From Crambe crambe (lineage: Eukaryota > Porifera > Demospongiae > Poecilosclerida > Crambeidae), in the NCBI GenBank assembly GCA_963924555.1, contig OZ004591.1, forward strand, positions 6,944,001 through 7,008,000: 64,000 nucleotides of DNA, in the 5' to 3' direction. Of the stretch, positions 24,225 to 36,947 are shown in pieces. The notes below the pieces were generated by a model, which searched no databases, was not told the origin of the DNA, and saw only the letters and a program-made list of their open reading frames with translations. The translations under genes were made by a program, and so were the position numbers. Numbering within the stretch: the first letter of the stretch is position 1; every line of letters begins with the position of its first letter.

Positions 24225-24474
24225 CCTTTTCACTTTTTGAGTAAGAGTATTTATATTTATGACGTCATGACGGTCCTTGCCTGCGCGCGTGCGCCTATCA
24301 AGAACATTGCACATGCGCGTACCTGAAAAGCCAATTTATGAATAAACAAATAACTTGTCTGACACGAAATAATTATACAGTGCATATAAAAATTGAGTGA
24401 AAGGATGATGAATTTGCATGGCCAAATAGTATGATGAATAATTATTATTAATGAAATTAATCAATGTTTCATGA

Positions 24475-26093
24475 TCATCTAAACATTTCCAGCACTTCTT
24501 TATCATCATCCTCCAAGTCACTATTCTCACTGTCATCAAATCTGAAAATTGAGGTAAAGGGTCAGTAAAGGAAAAAACACAGAATTAAGAACACATACTC
24601 ATTTTCTTGTTCGTAATGTTCCTCTTGAAGTAAAAGTTCATATTGTTCTGATGCATATTTTTCCCAGTCACTTGGTTCCAGTCCATCATTGCCTTCTTCC
24701 TTGATATTAGCCACAGGGTCTCTCTGCTCATAGTCAAGGTACTTCTCAACATTCACAAAGGTGTTGAAAAAGACAGGCGTCATCTTGCAGGACTTCAAAT
24801 CCCTCAGTGTGATTTTACCTGAAGGAGAAGCAACACATCAATAAATCATTTAATCCTTGGTCATCAATAAAGCTTTGATTTTATGGTCATGCTCAAATAA
24901 TGGGAAATCTCCTACATACCCTTTTCTTTTGGATTGACCATGTCAAGGATCTGACACACTGCGTTCTCCACCGACAAGCAATCGATGTTGAGTTCTTGCA
25001 GTCTCTGAAGCACTTCCTCATAGAAGTAGACCATTTCAAAGAGAGAGAGCACTCCATCGCCATCAAGATCCATGCAGCGGAACCAGTATTCAATACTGAA
25101 GGAAAACAAGATGGAACCAGTATTCAATATTGAAAGAAAACAAGATGGAACCAGTATTCAATAATTATTGAAGGGAAACAAGATGGAACCAGTATTCAAT
25201 ACTGAAGGAAAACAAGATCAGTCAAGCCAGCTACTTTCCTTAAATGGAACTGAACAATATGATACCAAAATCTTCCACTCCATACACACCTCATAATCAC
25301 GTCTCTATCTCTTGTACTCTATCAATTGCAAAAAGGGACTTTTCAGGTCATGAACAAAAGATAGAGGAAATTGAATGTATACCACTTCCTCTCTATGAAA
25401 ACATCAAACTTTCACACTTGAAGAGTTGGGTTTCACTCTGATCTGTCTCACCTTTTTGGAGTGCTCTTGTCTTCCTCTGACAGCAGGAACCAAATGAAGT
25501 CTTTATAGCCCATCTTTGTGCTCTGCTCTGTCTTGTCTGTTTTCAGACCTCCACTTTTCCTAAAGCGAGGATGGGAAAAAAAGAGAAGACATTCAAATCT
25601 GAAAACTTTGGAACCAAGAATGGAACTAAAAAAATATTAATCCATCAATTTCGCATAGGTACACACAATTTTGGAACCAGGAATCAAGAAATGGTGTTAA
25701 ACAGTCCTACTAGCCAGTCAATCACTTACTATACTTGTTTCCACACTTAATTCATTCCAAGAAATGACTATCTATTCATGTATCACACATCCAATACAGC
25801 CCACACACCTCTACAAATGGACAACACTGTATTATTTCATGTACCACACACTGCCAATTCACAATCATTTAGAACATGAAAACAGGAATAATCATGTCTT
25901 TACACACTCACTCTGCCAATTCTTGCTCATTTGGGAATTTTTAGAGATCAAAAACAAAAGGAGTCAACACTGACAATCAAATAATAATCACACCAAAATA
26001 TGGAAACAGCTATCTCCCACTTGAGTTAAGGAGGCTCAAGAAACAGTTTGGCACAGCACTGTCTATGGTATGTCACACCATTCAATCTGCCCC

Positions 26094-26128
<35 letters not shown>

Positions 26129-29100
26129 TGTACTATTCACGGATTTTTCCCAAGTCACTTAGTAAATCCCGACACTTTTGGATACCTTCCAATTGCTAGA
26201 AATGGGATGGTTATGGTCTCACAGGACTAAGGATGGATGCTAATTGGCACCACTATTTGTGGGCCATTGTCACTTTACAGGAGATGTTGTGTATGGGATG
26301 CTCTCCCTCCACTGCAAGGTCCACTGGAACTACAAACAAAAAGAGGAGCATGCTCACCTTGACACAACTCCAGACATGATCCGGTTGATGATTCTCTGCG
26401 TTAAAGCTGCAGAAACACGAGGCAAGTCAACGAGCAAAATAATGATACAAAGGTCACCCATCAATGCTTAACATCACTGCACAAAAGTCACCCATCAATG
26501 CTTAACATCACTTCACAAAATAGGACTTATTACCCTGATATCATTGTTGACATTAATAAATGTTACTTGTTACCCTAACATTTGCTTGAGGTCCACTCAT
26601 GTACATTAAAAGGATATTGAAACTTAATTTGCAGATATCATTGTTGACATTAAGATAGACACACCAGGTGGGGCTAAGGGAAGAGGGGGGAGTAGCACAA
26701 CTAGAGGTTCATGTTTGTCTGTTTGGTTCACTTGTTCATTATTTCTTTACCATGATCAGCATGCCTGGCCAGGTCCTGCACGTCAATCTCCAGATCATGG
26801 TCAGAGTCCAACTCCCAAAATTTGCAATATATCACGTAAAAGTGCTCGTAGGAAAAATAGTCCATGACCTGCATAAAGAATATTTAGTAAATCAAAGTCA
26901 AGTGTTGGAAAATAGCTTCTCCTCTGATGACTAACAGGTGCCCTGTTCATCAACAGGTGGTTTCCATGGAGTCAACAACCAGTTACTCCATGGTCCAGGA
27001 AGTGTCGATCCCTTTAAAGTGGTCACTCGACGAAAAAAATTTGATTTTTGCACCCTTGCAAAACTTCAAAGAGGATATGACAGTGCATGTGTCTGCTCAC
27101 CTGGTTGATATCTGCTTCCTCTTCCAACTGAACTAGCGTTTGCAGAAGGTTGCTGCGTCGGATTTCAGCTGCAGAAAGATGTCCATTCCAGTTTCTGTCC
27201 ACCACATAAAAAATACGACCAATCACCTGAAAGAGGGAAAGAGAAGCGATTGGCTTAATGACCACTGGGCCAGGGCCAGGGCCAGGGAGAGGCAGGCATA
27301 CAACAACACCCTATCATCGTCCCGACATGGTTATTTGATTTGATCAAAAAATGACAGGAAATTACCTGGAAATGTCTCTTGACAACTGTTACTGGCAATT
27401 TACCCAGGTACAATAATTACATGGGCTCTATCATATCCAATACACTCACTCACCGTTTCAATATACCTAGCATGGAATTCTGGAGTTGCTCCTAAAAACT
27501 GAAGTCCAGGGTGAGAATCCACTACGTCCTATAAATATTAATAATAGCATTGTCATGGTCACCAGGCCAGTTCTGATGCTCAAAAATAAATAAACATGTT
27601 ATTACCTTCTTGTTTTTGAAAACTGGTCCTCATTAACTATGCAAGCTAACAGGGTGTATGATTTTCCCAAGGAAAGTAAATATAACATCAGGCAAAGTAC
27701 ACTATATAATGAAGTCCAATTTGGGTACGAAATAAGACACTCAATTTGATTGGTCATTATAAAGATTTGGTCGGATATTCAGTACCTTGTAATACATCAG
27801 CCATTTCAAATAAATGACCAGTGGACCAGCTAGACTCTGCAGTTACTGTGATACCATTCTTCTTACCTGTATCAGTGGTTCCAAGTCTTCATCTACCAAG
27901 TGGTTCTGTCCGTTGGGGGCAAGCAATCGCACAAATCGAGAGGCGTTGTCATGACAATTGTGTGTGATCCTGTGTGTCAAGCGAACAGAAAAATAAAATG
28001 AATTTTCTGCAAAAGTACAATAAGGTTAAAGTACTGTTCCACAAAGCATTGAAGCATTTACATTCCAGCAGGCAAATCTCAAGGTACAGTGCAATCACAT
28101 AATCACCTTCGTCCTATAACAGCCATGGGGTCACTATCGATATGCAAAGAAGTCAACAACTATTTGTTTGTAATGACGTTCTCTTTGCAGACCATTTGCT
28201 GCTCAGCGCATTTCCAGGCCAATAAAAATGTATTATTGATAATTCCCTTCCCAGTTGTGGAGGTAAGAGGCATGACCACACTCCCCTTAAACAGAGAACA
28301 CGCTACAAGGAATGCTTCAGTGTGCTCTGCTGCACAAAAGTTATGAGGGTGTGTCATCAGAGACAGCAGGTTGACAGAGTCTAACATCACGGAATGGAAA
28401 GTACATCATGCATTGGTGTCAACTAAACCACTTGAATTTCAAGGAATAGAATTTTCAAATCATGTGACTGTCTGGCAAAAAACAAGATGTCTCTTTCAAC
28501 TGTTGGAGTGTTGTCTAGCTAATGGATTATCCAAGATAGCTGCTTGGTTTCTTATCTCCTCCATTAATCGCCCAAACACACATTAGCAACGATAACGGAT
28601 CCAAGCAGTGTTTCTATCAAATCATAAACTATTTTTATCCACTCTACAAACATAGCAACAAAAACAAACACGTTCCTTTACATGATGCTCATTTCAATGC
28701 TACACTGCACTGTCACCAAAGTAGAATCACGGCTGTCCCAAAGTGTCTCGATGTTTGCTCTGGGACATAATTACCTTGTTAAAAGTACAAGACCGGCAAG
28801 CTAAATAAAGTGATCCCTGGTGTTTTGCTACCAGCTATAAACAACTTGCTAACTGCTACATCCTTGCTACTGCTGCATCCTTGCTACATAGTGTGGAGCT
28901 TCAGAAAGGAAAACAGCAGCCTATAAAACAACCCAGATTATGGACTCAAGAATGCCCATCACACCTAACCTAATTAACCAACAATCCCCTATGGGCATTC
29001 AAGCAGTGGAGGGAAATTTAGGTCACAGCCTCTCCAGATAAACATATAGAGAGCATTTTTTGATGATGGTGATGATTTTAGACACCTCCAAGGCACACGA

Positions 29101-31751
29101 GACTAAATAGCTCCAGGGTAGGTTCAACAGCACCAACATCATGTCTCTCGTTAAGCCCCTTAAGAATATCTCTAAATGTTTTCTGGTCTGAAAATTATGC
29201 TGTGTGTGCTACGCTAATTGTCCGAACAGACGGAGTTTATCTTGCATTGCAGAAATAAGTAACCCAAGTGTCAATATTTTGGGGTTTTGGAATGAAGACA
29301 TCTCAAAAATGTACTCAAGAGTTAGGCAGACTATACTAGCAACCACAAGGGACTCACCTCTGCCAAGTTTTCTTGACCATATGAAATGTCACAGTTTCCC
29401 TGTCTTTGTCTTTGCCAATGCAAGCTTTGAAAAGAGGGGCCTTCCAGTAGAGGGGTACCTGCAGAACCTTGGGGGGGGGGGGGGGGGGGGGATGAGACAG
29501 AACAGAACTGACATAAATTTTATCAAGTGATACCAACATGGTCATGATGGTTCTTGAGCAGATAAACATATAAAATCATCAATCGGGCCACTTATCACAC
29601 CAAAACAAATGAAATGAAACAAAATAAAAATAACATTTCTTGGAAATGAAATTCTAATTCCATCTCCGACTACCAAGGCTATCAGATGTTGTAAGGCAAG
29701 CAGCTGCTTAGCTTTGAAATTTGATGCAAGTCTGTTCAAGACAGACATAAGTCACAAGATCTCTCTCCAAGCCCACTCACACAGAGGGATACTTCAAAGG
29801 CAGTACCCAATCTTGGGAACAAGGCTCTCAAGCTTATCAAGAGGCAAGATAACAGAGAAAGACTCCAAATAGGGATGTAATTCTATCGCATACCAGAGAT
29901 GGCGAAGCCTTGCACCTGTGCCTCAATAAACTCAGATGCTGCAATTAACAGCAATGAAGCTAGGAATGACAAGAATCTCATCCTTCATATGCTCCATTGA
30001 ACAGACTACCAGTTCTGCAGCAGTCTACCCAATATGATAACAAAAATAACATGCTAAAATACCATAGCAGTTTGGTCACAAAAATAAAATTATCCCCACC
30101 CCCTCCCTGCGTTCAAAATGATTTTGAACCGTGGAGTAATATTATCATAAGCTCGTTGCATCATCGTTGCAAGTAAACCAACAGCTCAGGACTTAACCGT
30201 TCAAAGCTTACAGCTATCCCAACAAAGTTTGTCAACACGCTGTGCCCTCTCTCTGATTACTCGGAATACACACCGGATTTCACTTTCAATATGAAATCAA
30301 TAACAGAATCTTGTTCCATCTACAGGTTTAGTGTCCTCCGTTACAAGGTGGGAGGGAAGGGAGAGGCAGGAGAGACAATAGATAAGGAGCTATCCGACAT
30401 AGAGCGAACAAATCACATCAATCAAAGCATAAACACGCATTGAGTCAAACTCAATGAGCTTCAATGCTAAATACGGTACAAGGAAAGTCAATGGGTTTGT
30501 TGTAAGCATGGTAACACTGTCTCCCCCTCCTCATGTGGTGATAAAGACTCTGTACTGTGTTCACAATGACAGGCTCAGCACAAAGCAGTTGCTTTCATAG
30601 CATGTCTGTACATAGCATGGCTTTATCAATGAACAAAGGGATGCTAACATGGGGATAAGATGTACGTCTACTGATGGGAAAAAGTCCGAAGAATGTCTCA
30701 CCGAATCCTCTAAGTGTTGTGTGCAAAACTGAACCCAGAGTGCATGCATAACTAGCTAATCTTTGCAATTCCAAAGTATTTTTTTTATTTTATTTTAATT
30801 TTTTTTTTTTTTTTTAGATCTCTCTCTCTCTCTCTGAGGGAAGTCATCAGCTTGTCTAGACAATGAGACGTGATTAAGGACCTGGTATTTGTCAAGTATG
30901 TACATCAACCATTCATGTGTGGCACATGGCTCTAATCACAACAACTCAATATAAACAACTTTGAAATAGCCCCCTCTCTTATCACTAGATACAATAATTA
31001 TTGTTCAATAACTCACTTTGGTGATTTCTGGGAATTGTTTGGAGCTAGCTTCACCTCTCTCAAATGTTTGAAACAACTTGCCCAACTCGGTAAAAATCTC
31101 ATGCAAATTCTCTTCAGGCTGCGGCTTCCCATGGGGAAAGTAGAAACGAGGAATGTAACTTGAATTAGTCCCAGATTTGGGAATGTGATTCACTCCAGGT
31201 CCTGCCGGGAGCGAGTCTGGTTTAGGACTGTGACTTCGTGAGCGTCGCTCATGCTTCACAGTCATGTCCTCGATTTCAAAGTTCTTAACTTCAGTATTAA
31301 GTGTAGAAGAGTAGAGTTGACCTGATATTTCTTCACCACTGTCAATCTCTTCCAGCCCATATTGCAGTCCATTCTTGATCTTATTTTTCCCACTTGTGGG
31401 AGATTTGGTAACTTTCTTGGGAGAGCGGTTCCGTCCAGAGCCCCGAGGGCTTTTTGGCGAGCGATGGGAGAGCAAAGGCGGCGAGGGAGTCCTCATGTGC
31501 GGGCTCCCAGGTCTGAGAACAGCAGTGACTGTTGCTGCAGGCGAGCTCAGGAGGGATCCAATTTCCGATGACAAATTTTGACCATCGGAATGAGCTATAT
31601 CCTCCAGTTCACTCAAAGGTACACCAGAAATCTTCACTAGCTCCTTCCTGAGTAGCTCCTGCGTGGAAGGTTCTGACAACCAGAATAAGAAAAGTTCATC
31701 TGTCTTCTTTCTCGAGTTTGGAACAGGAATAGCTGATTCCACACATGCCAT
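24475..31751 (-). CDS. PPP2R3A: PP2A regulatory subunit B'' (PPP2R3A-like, EF-hand)
   Basis: Exons 5' to 3': 31017-31751, 29358-29458, 27867-27969, 27454-27528, 27101-27226, 26751-26868, 26358-26406, 25452-25559, 24920-25095, 24599-24818, 24475-24541; 625 residues. It is a targeting subunit of protein phosphatase 2A. The first exon encodes a Ser/Pro-rich N-terminus with [17 protein letters not shown] and then [11 protein letters not shown], the family entry motif. Calcium-binding-type loops follow: [28 protein letters not shown] and the most canonical, [13 protein letters not shown]. Family segments [27 protein letters not shown] and [16 protein letters not shown] confirm it. The frame stays open upstream to an ATG at 31889, so a longer N-terminus is possible; I chose 31751 because a TATATATAG lies about 30 bp upstream. 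The acceptor at 25096 lies in a tandem repeat. Confidence 0.92.
25079..25219. repeat. Four tandem units carrying a PPP2R3 splice acceptor
   Basis: Units of 34, 34, 38 and 35 bp start at 25079, 25113, 25147 and 25185. Each contains the first bases of the exon ending at 25095 plus its acceptor region. Units 1 and 4 keep the acceptor AG (CT on this strand after CAATA); unit 2 has TT and unit 3 carries an insertion that removes it. Confidence 0.85.
29459..31016. other. First intron of the PP2A B'' gene
   Basis: A 1.56-kb intron. It holds a G run at 29471-29491 (a C run in gene orientation, close to the acceptor) and a T-rich stretch near 30780-30815. No coding exon or RNA gene was recognised. 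Confidence 0.6.
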
Positions 31752-32020
31752 ACTGCTGCTGCAATATAAATCAACCACTCTATATATAGTGCAACTTATC
31801 TCACTGCAGATTGAAGCTAGACTGTCTCTGCAGTTGCATTTTTGTTCTTTATAAAAAGTTCCCTGGCGGCATTTTTCAAGTTTCTGCACGTGAGCTCAAT
31901 GTTTATAAAACAAGGTGTGCTTCATTTAGATTTACCATCCTCCAGTCAATTCTGCAATTCAGGATCTGTAGAGCTACAGCTAGCTGTTCGTACCCCACCT
32001 GAGTATTCGAATAAGAGAAG
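31752..32020. promoter_or_regulatory. Divergent promoter region, PPP2R3 and BIVM
   Basis: This is 269 bp between opposite start codons. TATATATAG near 31780-31790 could serve the minus-strand gene. No CpG island is visible. Confidence 0.4.
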
Positions 32021-35000
32021 ATGACTGACTTATTCTTTGTTGAATTAGATGAAAAACCTGATGGTGGAAAATCTCCTCCCTCTGGTGGACCTCTTGCTTG
32101 GGAGATTAACTTCTCAGCAGACGGTGAGCAAGCTAAATCAAAGAAACCAGTCCTGCCTAAGTTTCTGAGGGACCGTGAAAGACCAAATTCTGGCATCTCA
32201 CATGGAAAGCAGATCAAGAAAGACTGTTCCAGGACTCTATCTACTTATACCAAACCAACAAGGAGCTCTTCTGCTCCACTGAAAGCCAAAGGAGTCAAAC
32301 CTTTAGCTAAGCCTAACTCTAAATCCTTGAGTTCATCACCTAAGCAAATAGACTTGGCATCAAAAGTGGATGCGAGATCCTTGTCACCAAAGAAATCTCC
32401 TACCATCAAAAAGCCCCTGCTTCCTGTGACCTCATCCCCAACGAAAAAACCAAGTAGACCAGCACCGGCAGCAGATATGAAGTCTCAGTCAGAGGTTATC
32501 CTCAATACTTCTAGTAAGGTTACAAAGTGGAGAGGTGACCCCTCCCATTTACGTCCACACAGTGCTAACCCTTATCTCGAAACAAAGAGTTCAAAAATGT
32601 TAAGAACAGATGAAATTGAAACTAGCCCACTTAGAGTAGTGGGACAGTCTATGCATAGAAATGAAAGGAATACTGGAAATGATGGAGAGGTATGAGCTTC
32701 TGTAAATGATAGAAATATATATTATTACTCACTCAATTTCAGGCAAAAGTGAGTGGGACCCTACCTGTGGTGTCTCTCACTTCCAGCAAAGAAGGGAAGA
32801 CAAGACTGGCTGTCACTCCAAATGAAATGGCCCAGAGAAAAGTGTTGGATTTGCGGCGTTGGTATGTGTGCCATTAGAGTAGTGAATCCCCTTGAGATTG
32901 CAATGCATGCCATCAAACTAACGTTTCATATCTTGTTTGTACGAGGAAAGTAACAACAGTGTGGCAGTCAACTCTGTGCTATTTCCTTGTCCAAATGATC
33001 GGTATTCCCAAGGAGTTTGCTTTGTTATCTTACCTCGATACCAAAGCAGCTGGAATGCATAGACCATTCGGACACACACAATCCATCCTCCTGAAGAATA
33101 AAGTGTTTGAATTCCAAAGCGATTGATCATTAGGGAAAAAATGACATTATATTATATAATAATTCTGTTATCATTCTTCACATACCAATAGAGGAGGTTA
33201 GGTATGAAACTAATATGCTTTGTGCAGGTATTGCATGTGTCATCCACAGTACAGCAAGTCTTGTGGCATATCTTCTGTTGTCTCATGCTGGAACTACTTG
33301 TTTTCAACACTAGGGAATGGCAGGTATGTGCCGGTAATGATAATACTGTGGCTTATCTTTGCTACATTGATCTCCATCACCTGCAGCAAACCACCACTCA
33401 CTCAGGAAGAAGCACTGGGTCTGCTTGGCTTCCAACCCCCTTTTGGTGAAATTCAATTTGGCCCCTTCACTGGAAATGCAACCTGCATGAGGTGAGTATG
33501 AAAAGTGGGTGGGGCTCAACACCCAATCTTATTCATATAATAAGCCTATGAATCATGATTCTTTTCCCGCCTTTTTTTCCCGCCTTTTTTTTTTTCAATT
33601 AATCATATCTAGAACTCCTTCCAAAGCAGGAGGTGGAAATGGTCCCTAATAGTAAAAGCAGTAAACATAAGTAAAACAAAAAGCTAGATATAACATTGGG
33701 CTAAAAAAACCTTGATTAGGTGGTTTCAGCGGCTTTGTAATCACTTTGGGGTGAGTGGGCAGTCTTTCTACTTGTACAAACCTGTGGGTCGAAGAAAAAC
33801 CAATGGCATCAACCCCAGCATGGCCCTAGAGAAGCTACAGGATGGACTGAAGGACCCCACCACTTCTTTCATCTACCATTGCTATAACCATTACTTCTGC
33901 CCCATTGGGTATGAACAAGTGCCAAAGAAAGCAACTGATGCATACAGGTATAGTTCCATTGTATTTCAAGGAGCCATTGTTGAAATGCATTTACAGTACC
34001 TGACTTTGCTCACACAGAGTGGATTTGGATGCCGAGGCTGTTGAGACGTGGGTACTAATTGGAGAGCCGAGCAGAAAGCATCCAGCCATTCACTGCAAGA
34101 AGTAGCTATGAAGAAATAATTATTATTGTAATGATAATGAGCTCTCTCTTTATTCAGGTGGGATGATATTGTGAAAGACTTGCAATGCAAAAGTCCCCAA
34201 TATTTCAACATCAGGCACACTGAGAGAGGGCTTTTGACTAGAAATACCAAGAGAATTGGAAATAATTTGCACTGCATCATGGCATTCAAAAAGCTCGATG
34301 AATCTATGTCTTCTCTGCTATTTTATGACCTAGATGGTGGTGCTACCAAGCCAGAGAGGCAGGAGGAGGCTTATAGCGATGTAGAAGAACTGGATAGTTC
34401 TGACTCAGAATATCCTTATGCAGATGTAGTGATGACAGAGCAACAAAAGGCTCAGGACACAGATTTGGGTGTTAGTACTGCTCCTATTGCTAGCCAAGAT
34501 GATGAAAAAGATATGATTGACTATGAACCTCCTGCTCCTAGCTTGAAGAGAAGTAACACTTACACTAAAGATAAGTCTCCAAGTAAGGATGTCTTGAGTA
34601 CACTCATTTTTGATAGTGATACAGAAGGTGAACTTAACACTCTAATTTCAAGCGTTGAAAATGACAATGAAATTTCACCCCCTTCTGGACTAAAACGAAG
34701 TGGGACATTCACTAAAGAAGCACCAACTGTTCATGTGCAAAGAACCAGAGAATCAAGTTCAGAACGCGACAGTGACTCAAGTGGTGATGAAGTGTGGATG
34801 ATAGAAAATTCAAAGGATTCTGTTGACACCAGTGAAGTGAATAAAGATGCAAAATCTAATGGAAAGGAGAAGATCACTTTAAGAAGAAGTGGAACATTCA
34901 CAAAAGAAAAATCCCCAGGTAGTGGGAGGCAAAGGAGTGGCACATTCACTAAAGATAAGTCCAATCATGGAAAGAAGTCATCTGAGGAAGAGCTAGAGGA

Positions 35001-35082
35001 TGACATAGATCTGGATGAAACTTTAAAGGCATCTGATTTCAGCAATGACAGATCAATTAGTTCAGAAGATGTAGTTCAATAA
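32021..35082 (+). CDS. BIVM: BIVM (basic immunoglobulin-like variable motif-containing protein)
   Basis: Exons: 32021-32689, 32743-32861, 33228-33323, 33387-33491, 33720-33947, 34018-34101, 34158-35082; 741 residues, longer than human BIVM (about 500). The conserved core is unmistakable: [71 protein letters not shown] (here [16 protein letters not shown]), [19 protein letters not shown] and [13 protein letters not shown]. The Cys/His pattern and the [16 protein letters not shown] block suggest a peptidase-like fold, but no biochemical role is established to my knowledge. The N-terminal 220 residues are basic and Ser/Lys/Pro-rich. The last exon adds an acidic tail of about 260 residues with four copies of a motif close to [13 protein letters not shown], which I do not know from vertebrate BIVM. 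Head-to-head with PPP2R3. Confidence 0.93.
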
Positions 35083-35226
35083 ATATTCCTTCATCTCAGG
35101 TTTACTTTTATACCATTTCCAAAGTTTGTATCAATAGATCATGTTACTTTGACCTACCCCAAGGCTAGCTAGCTGGAAATTAGCTAGCTATGTATAAATA
35201 ATAGATGAAATATTTTGACAAGTGGT

Positions 35227-35242
35227 GGCTTTTAGAAAAGCC
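35227..35242 (-). terminator. Histone 3' stem-loop of H2A
   Basis: On the minus strand, GGCTTTTCTAAAAGCC forms a 6-bp stem with a 4-base loop and is followed by ACCA. It fits the replication-dependent histone mRNA consensus and lies 33 bases past the H2A stop codon. Confidence 0.95.
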
Positions 35243-35275
35243 GGTTTTGAGGTTTAAAAAGTTTGTGAAAGAGAT

Positions 35276-36026
<751 letters not shown>

Positions 36027-36401
36027 ATGCCCCCAAAAACAGCATCCAAAGGAGCTAAGAAAGTTGCTGCTGCTGCTGGAAAACGCAAGCCAACTGACTC
36101 CAAGAAAAGGAGGAAATCTCGCAAGGAGAGTTACTCCATCTACATCTACAAAGTCCTGAAGCAGGTGCACCCTGACACTGGAATCTCCTCCAAGGCCATG
36201 AGCATCATGAACTCCTTTGTCAATGACATCTTTGAGCGCATTGCTTCTGAGGCATCCAGGCTTGCTCACTACAATAAGAAGCACACCATCTCTAGCAGGG
36301 AAATCCAGACTGCCGTCAGACTTCACCTCCCTGGGGAGTTATCCAAACATGCAGTATCTGAGGGCACCAAGGCTGTCACCAAATACACAAGCAGCAAATA
36401 A
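36027..36401 (+). CDS. H2B: Histone H2B
   Basis: An intronless ORF of 124 residues. The basic N-terminal tail ([20 protein letters not shown]) is followed by the histone fold [60 protein letters not shown] and the C-terminal [17 protein letters not shown], which includes the ubiquitylation-site lysine in the AVTKYTSSK context. Paired divergently with H2A and followed by its own stem-loop. Confidence 0.98.
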   Translation: MPPKTASKGAKKVAAAAGKRKPTDSKKRRKSRKESYSIYIYKVLKQVHPDTGISSKAMSIMNSFVNDIFERIASEASRLAHYNKKHTISSREIQTAVRLHLPGELSKHAVSEGTKAVTKYTSSK

Positions 36402-36947
36402 ATTGCTGTTCAACTTTTTTTAACCGGCTTTTTTTAAAGCCATCACATTGCAAAAGATTCACTTCACTATGCTGCTACCATAGCAGCCCCACCCATAGTT
36501 AGCTGGCCAGTTATGTAGGCGCGTGCCTAATGCATGTCATTGTGCATAACTTGTGAACAAATCTGGAGGTTCCTTGTTATCATCTGCAAAAAGAAGTTTG
36601 CATATCATTATAAACATAACTAGATGGAGGGATTACTGGACAAAGATGATCTGGTGGATCTGGTTTCATTCTTTCTTGCCGAGGATAAATCACATCCGGA
36701 GTAATGTAGCTACGTACAGTGAAAAAAAAAATTGCTAATAACTAATACTTATTGCACACTCCTGCTATGCTAGGCCTAATTAATAGCTATTACTTATTAA
36801 GGTTACGTCAATGGGCAGCATTTTTCAGTGACGTTGACAGGTTTGTGCATGTCTTTTCTTGTCTTTCTGGTTTTGTGCGTGTTTTTTCTCGTTTTAGTGA
36901 ATAGGACTGGGTCGCGCGAGACTAGACTGGAGCCTGTTACCGAAAAA
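36402..36947. other. Spacer between H2B and the oxygenase gene
   Basis: It holds the H2B stem-loop and, at 36809-36837, a 29-base exact copy of coding sequence found again at 38087-38115. A GACAG/GTTTGT donor-like site at 36838 and a TCTCGTTTTAG acceptor-like site at 36897 could bound a 5' UTR intron. No other gene is evident. Confidence 0.55.
36426..36441 (+). terminator. Histone 3' stem-loop of H2B
   Basis: GGCTTTTTTTAAAGCC, a 6-bp stem with a 4-base T loop followed by ATCAC, lies 24 bases after the H2B stop codon. It matches the replication-dependent histone consensus. Confidence 0.93.

Noticed and set aside
31362..32024. Plus-strand ORFs overlapping the PPP2R3 first exon
   Set aside because: Antisense to a well-supported exon; no homology recognised.
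36553..36738. 61-codon ORF downstream of H2B
   Set aside because: No family signature and weak start context; treated as intergenic.
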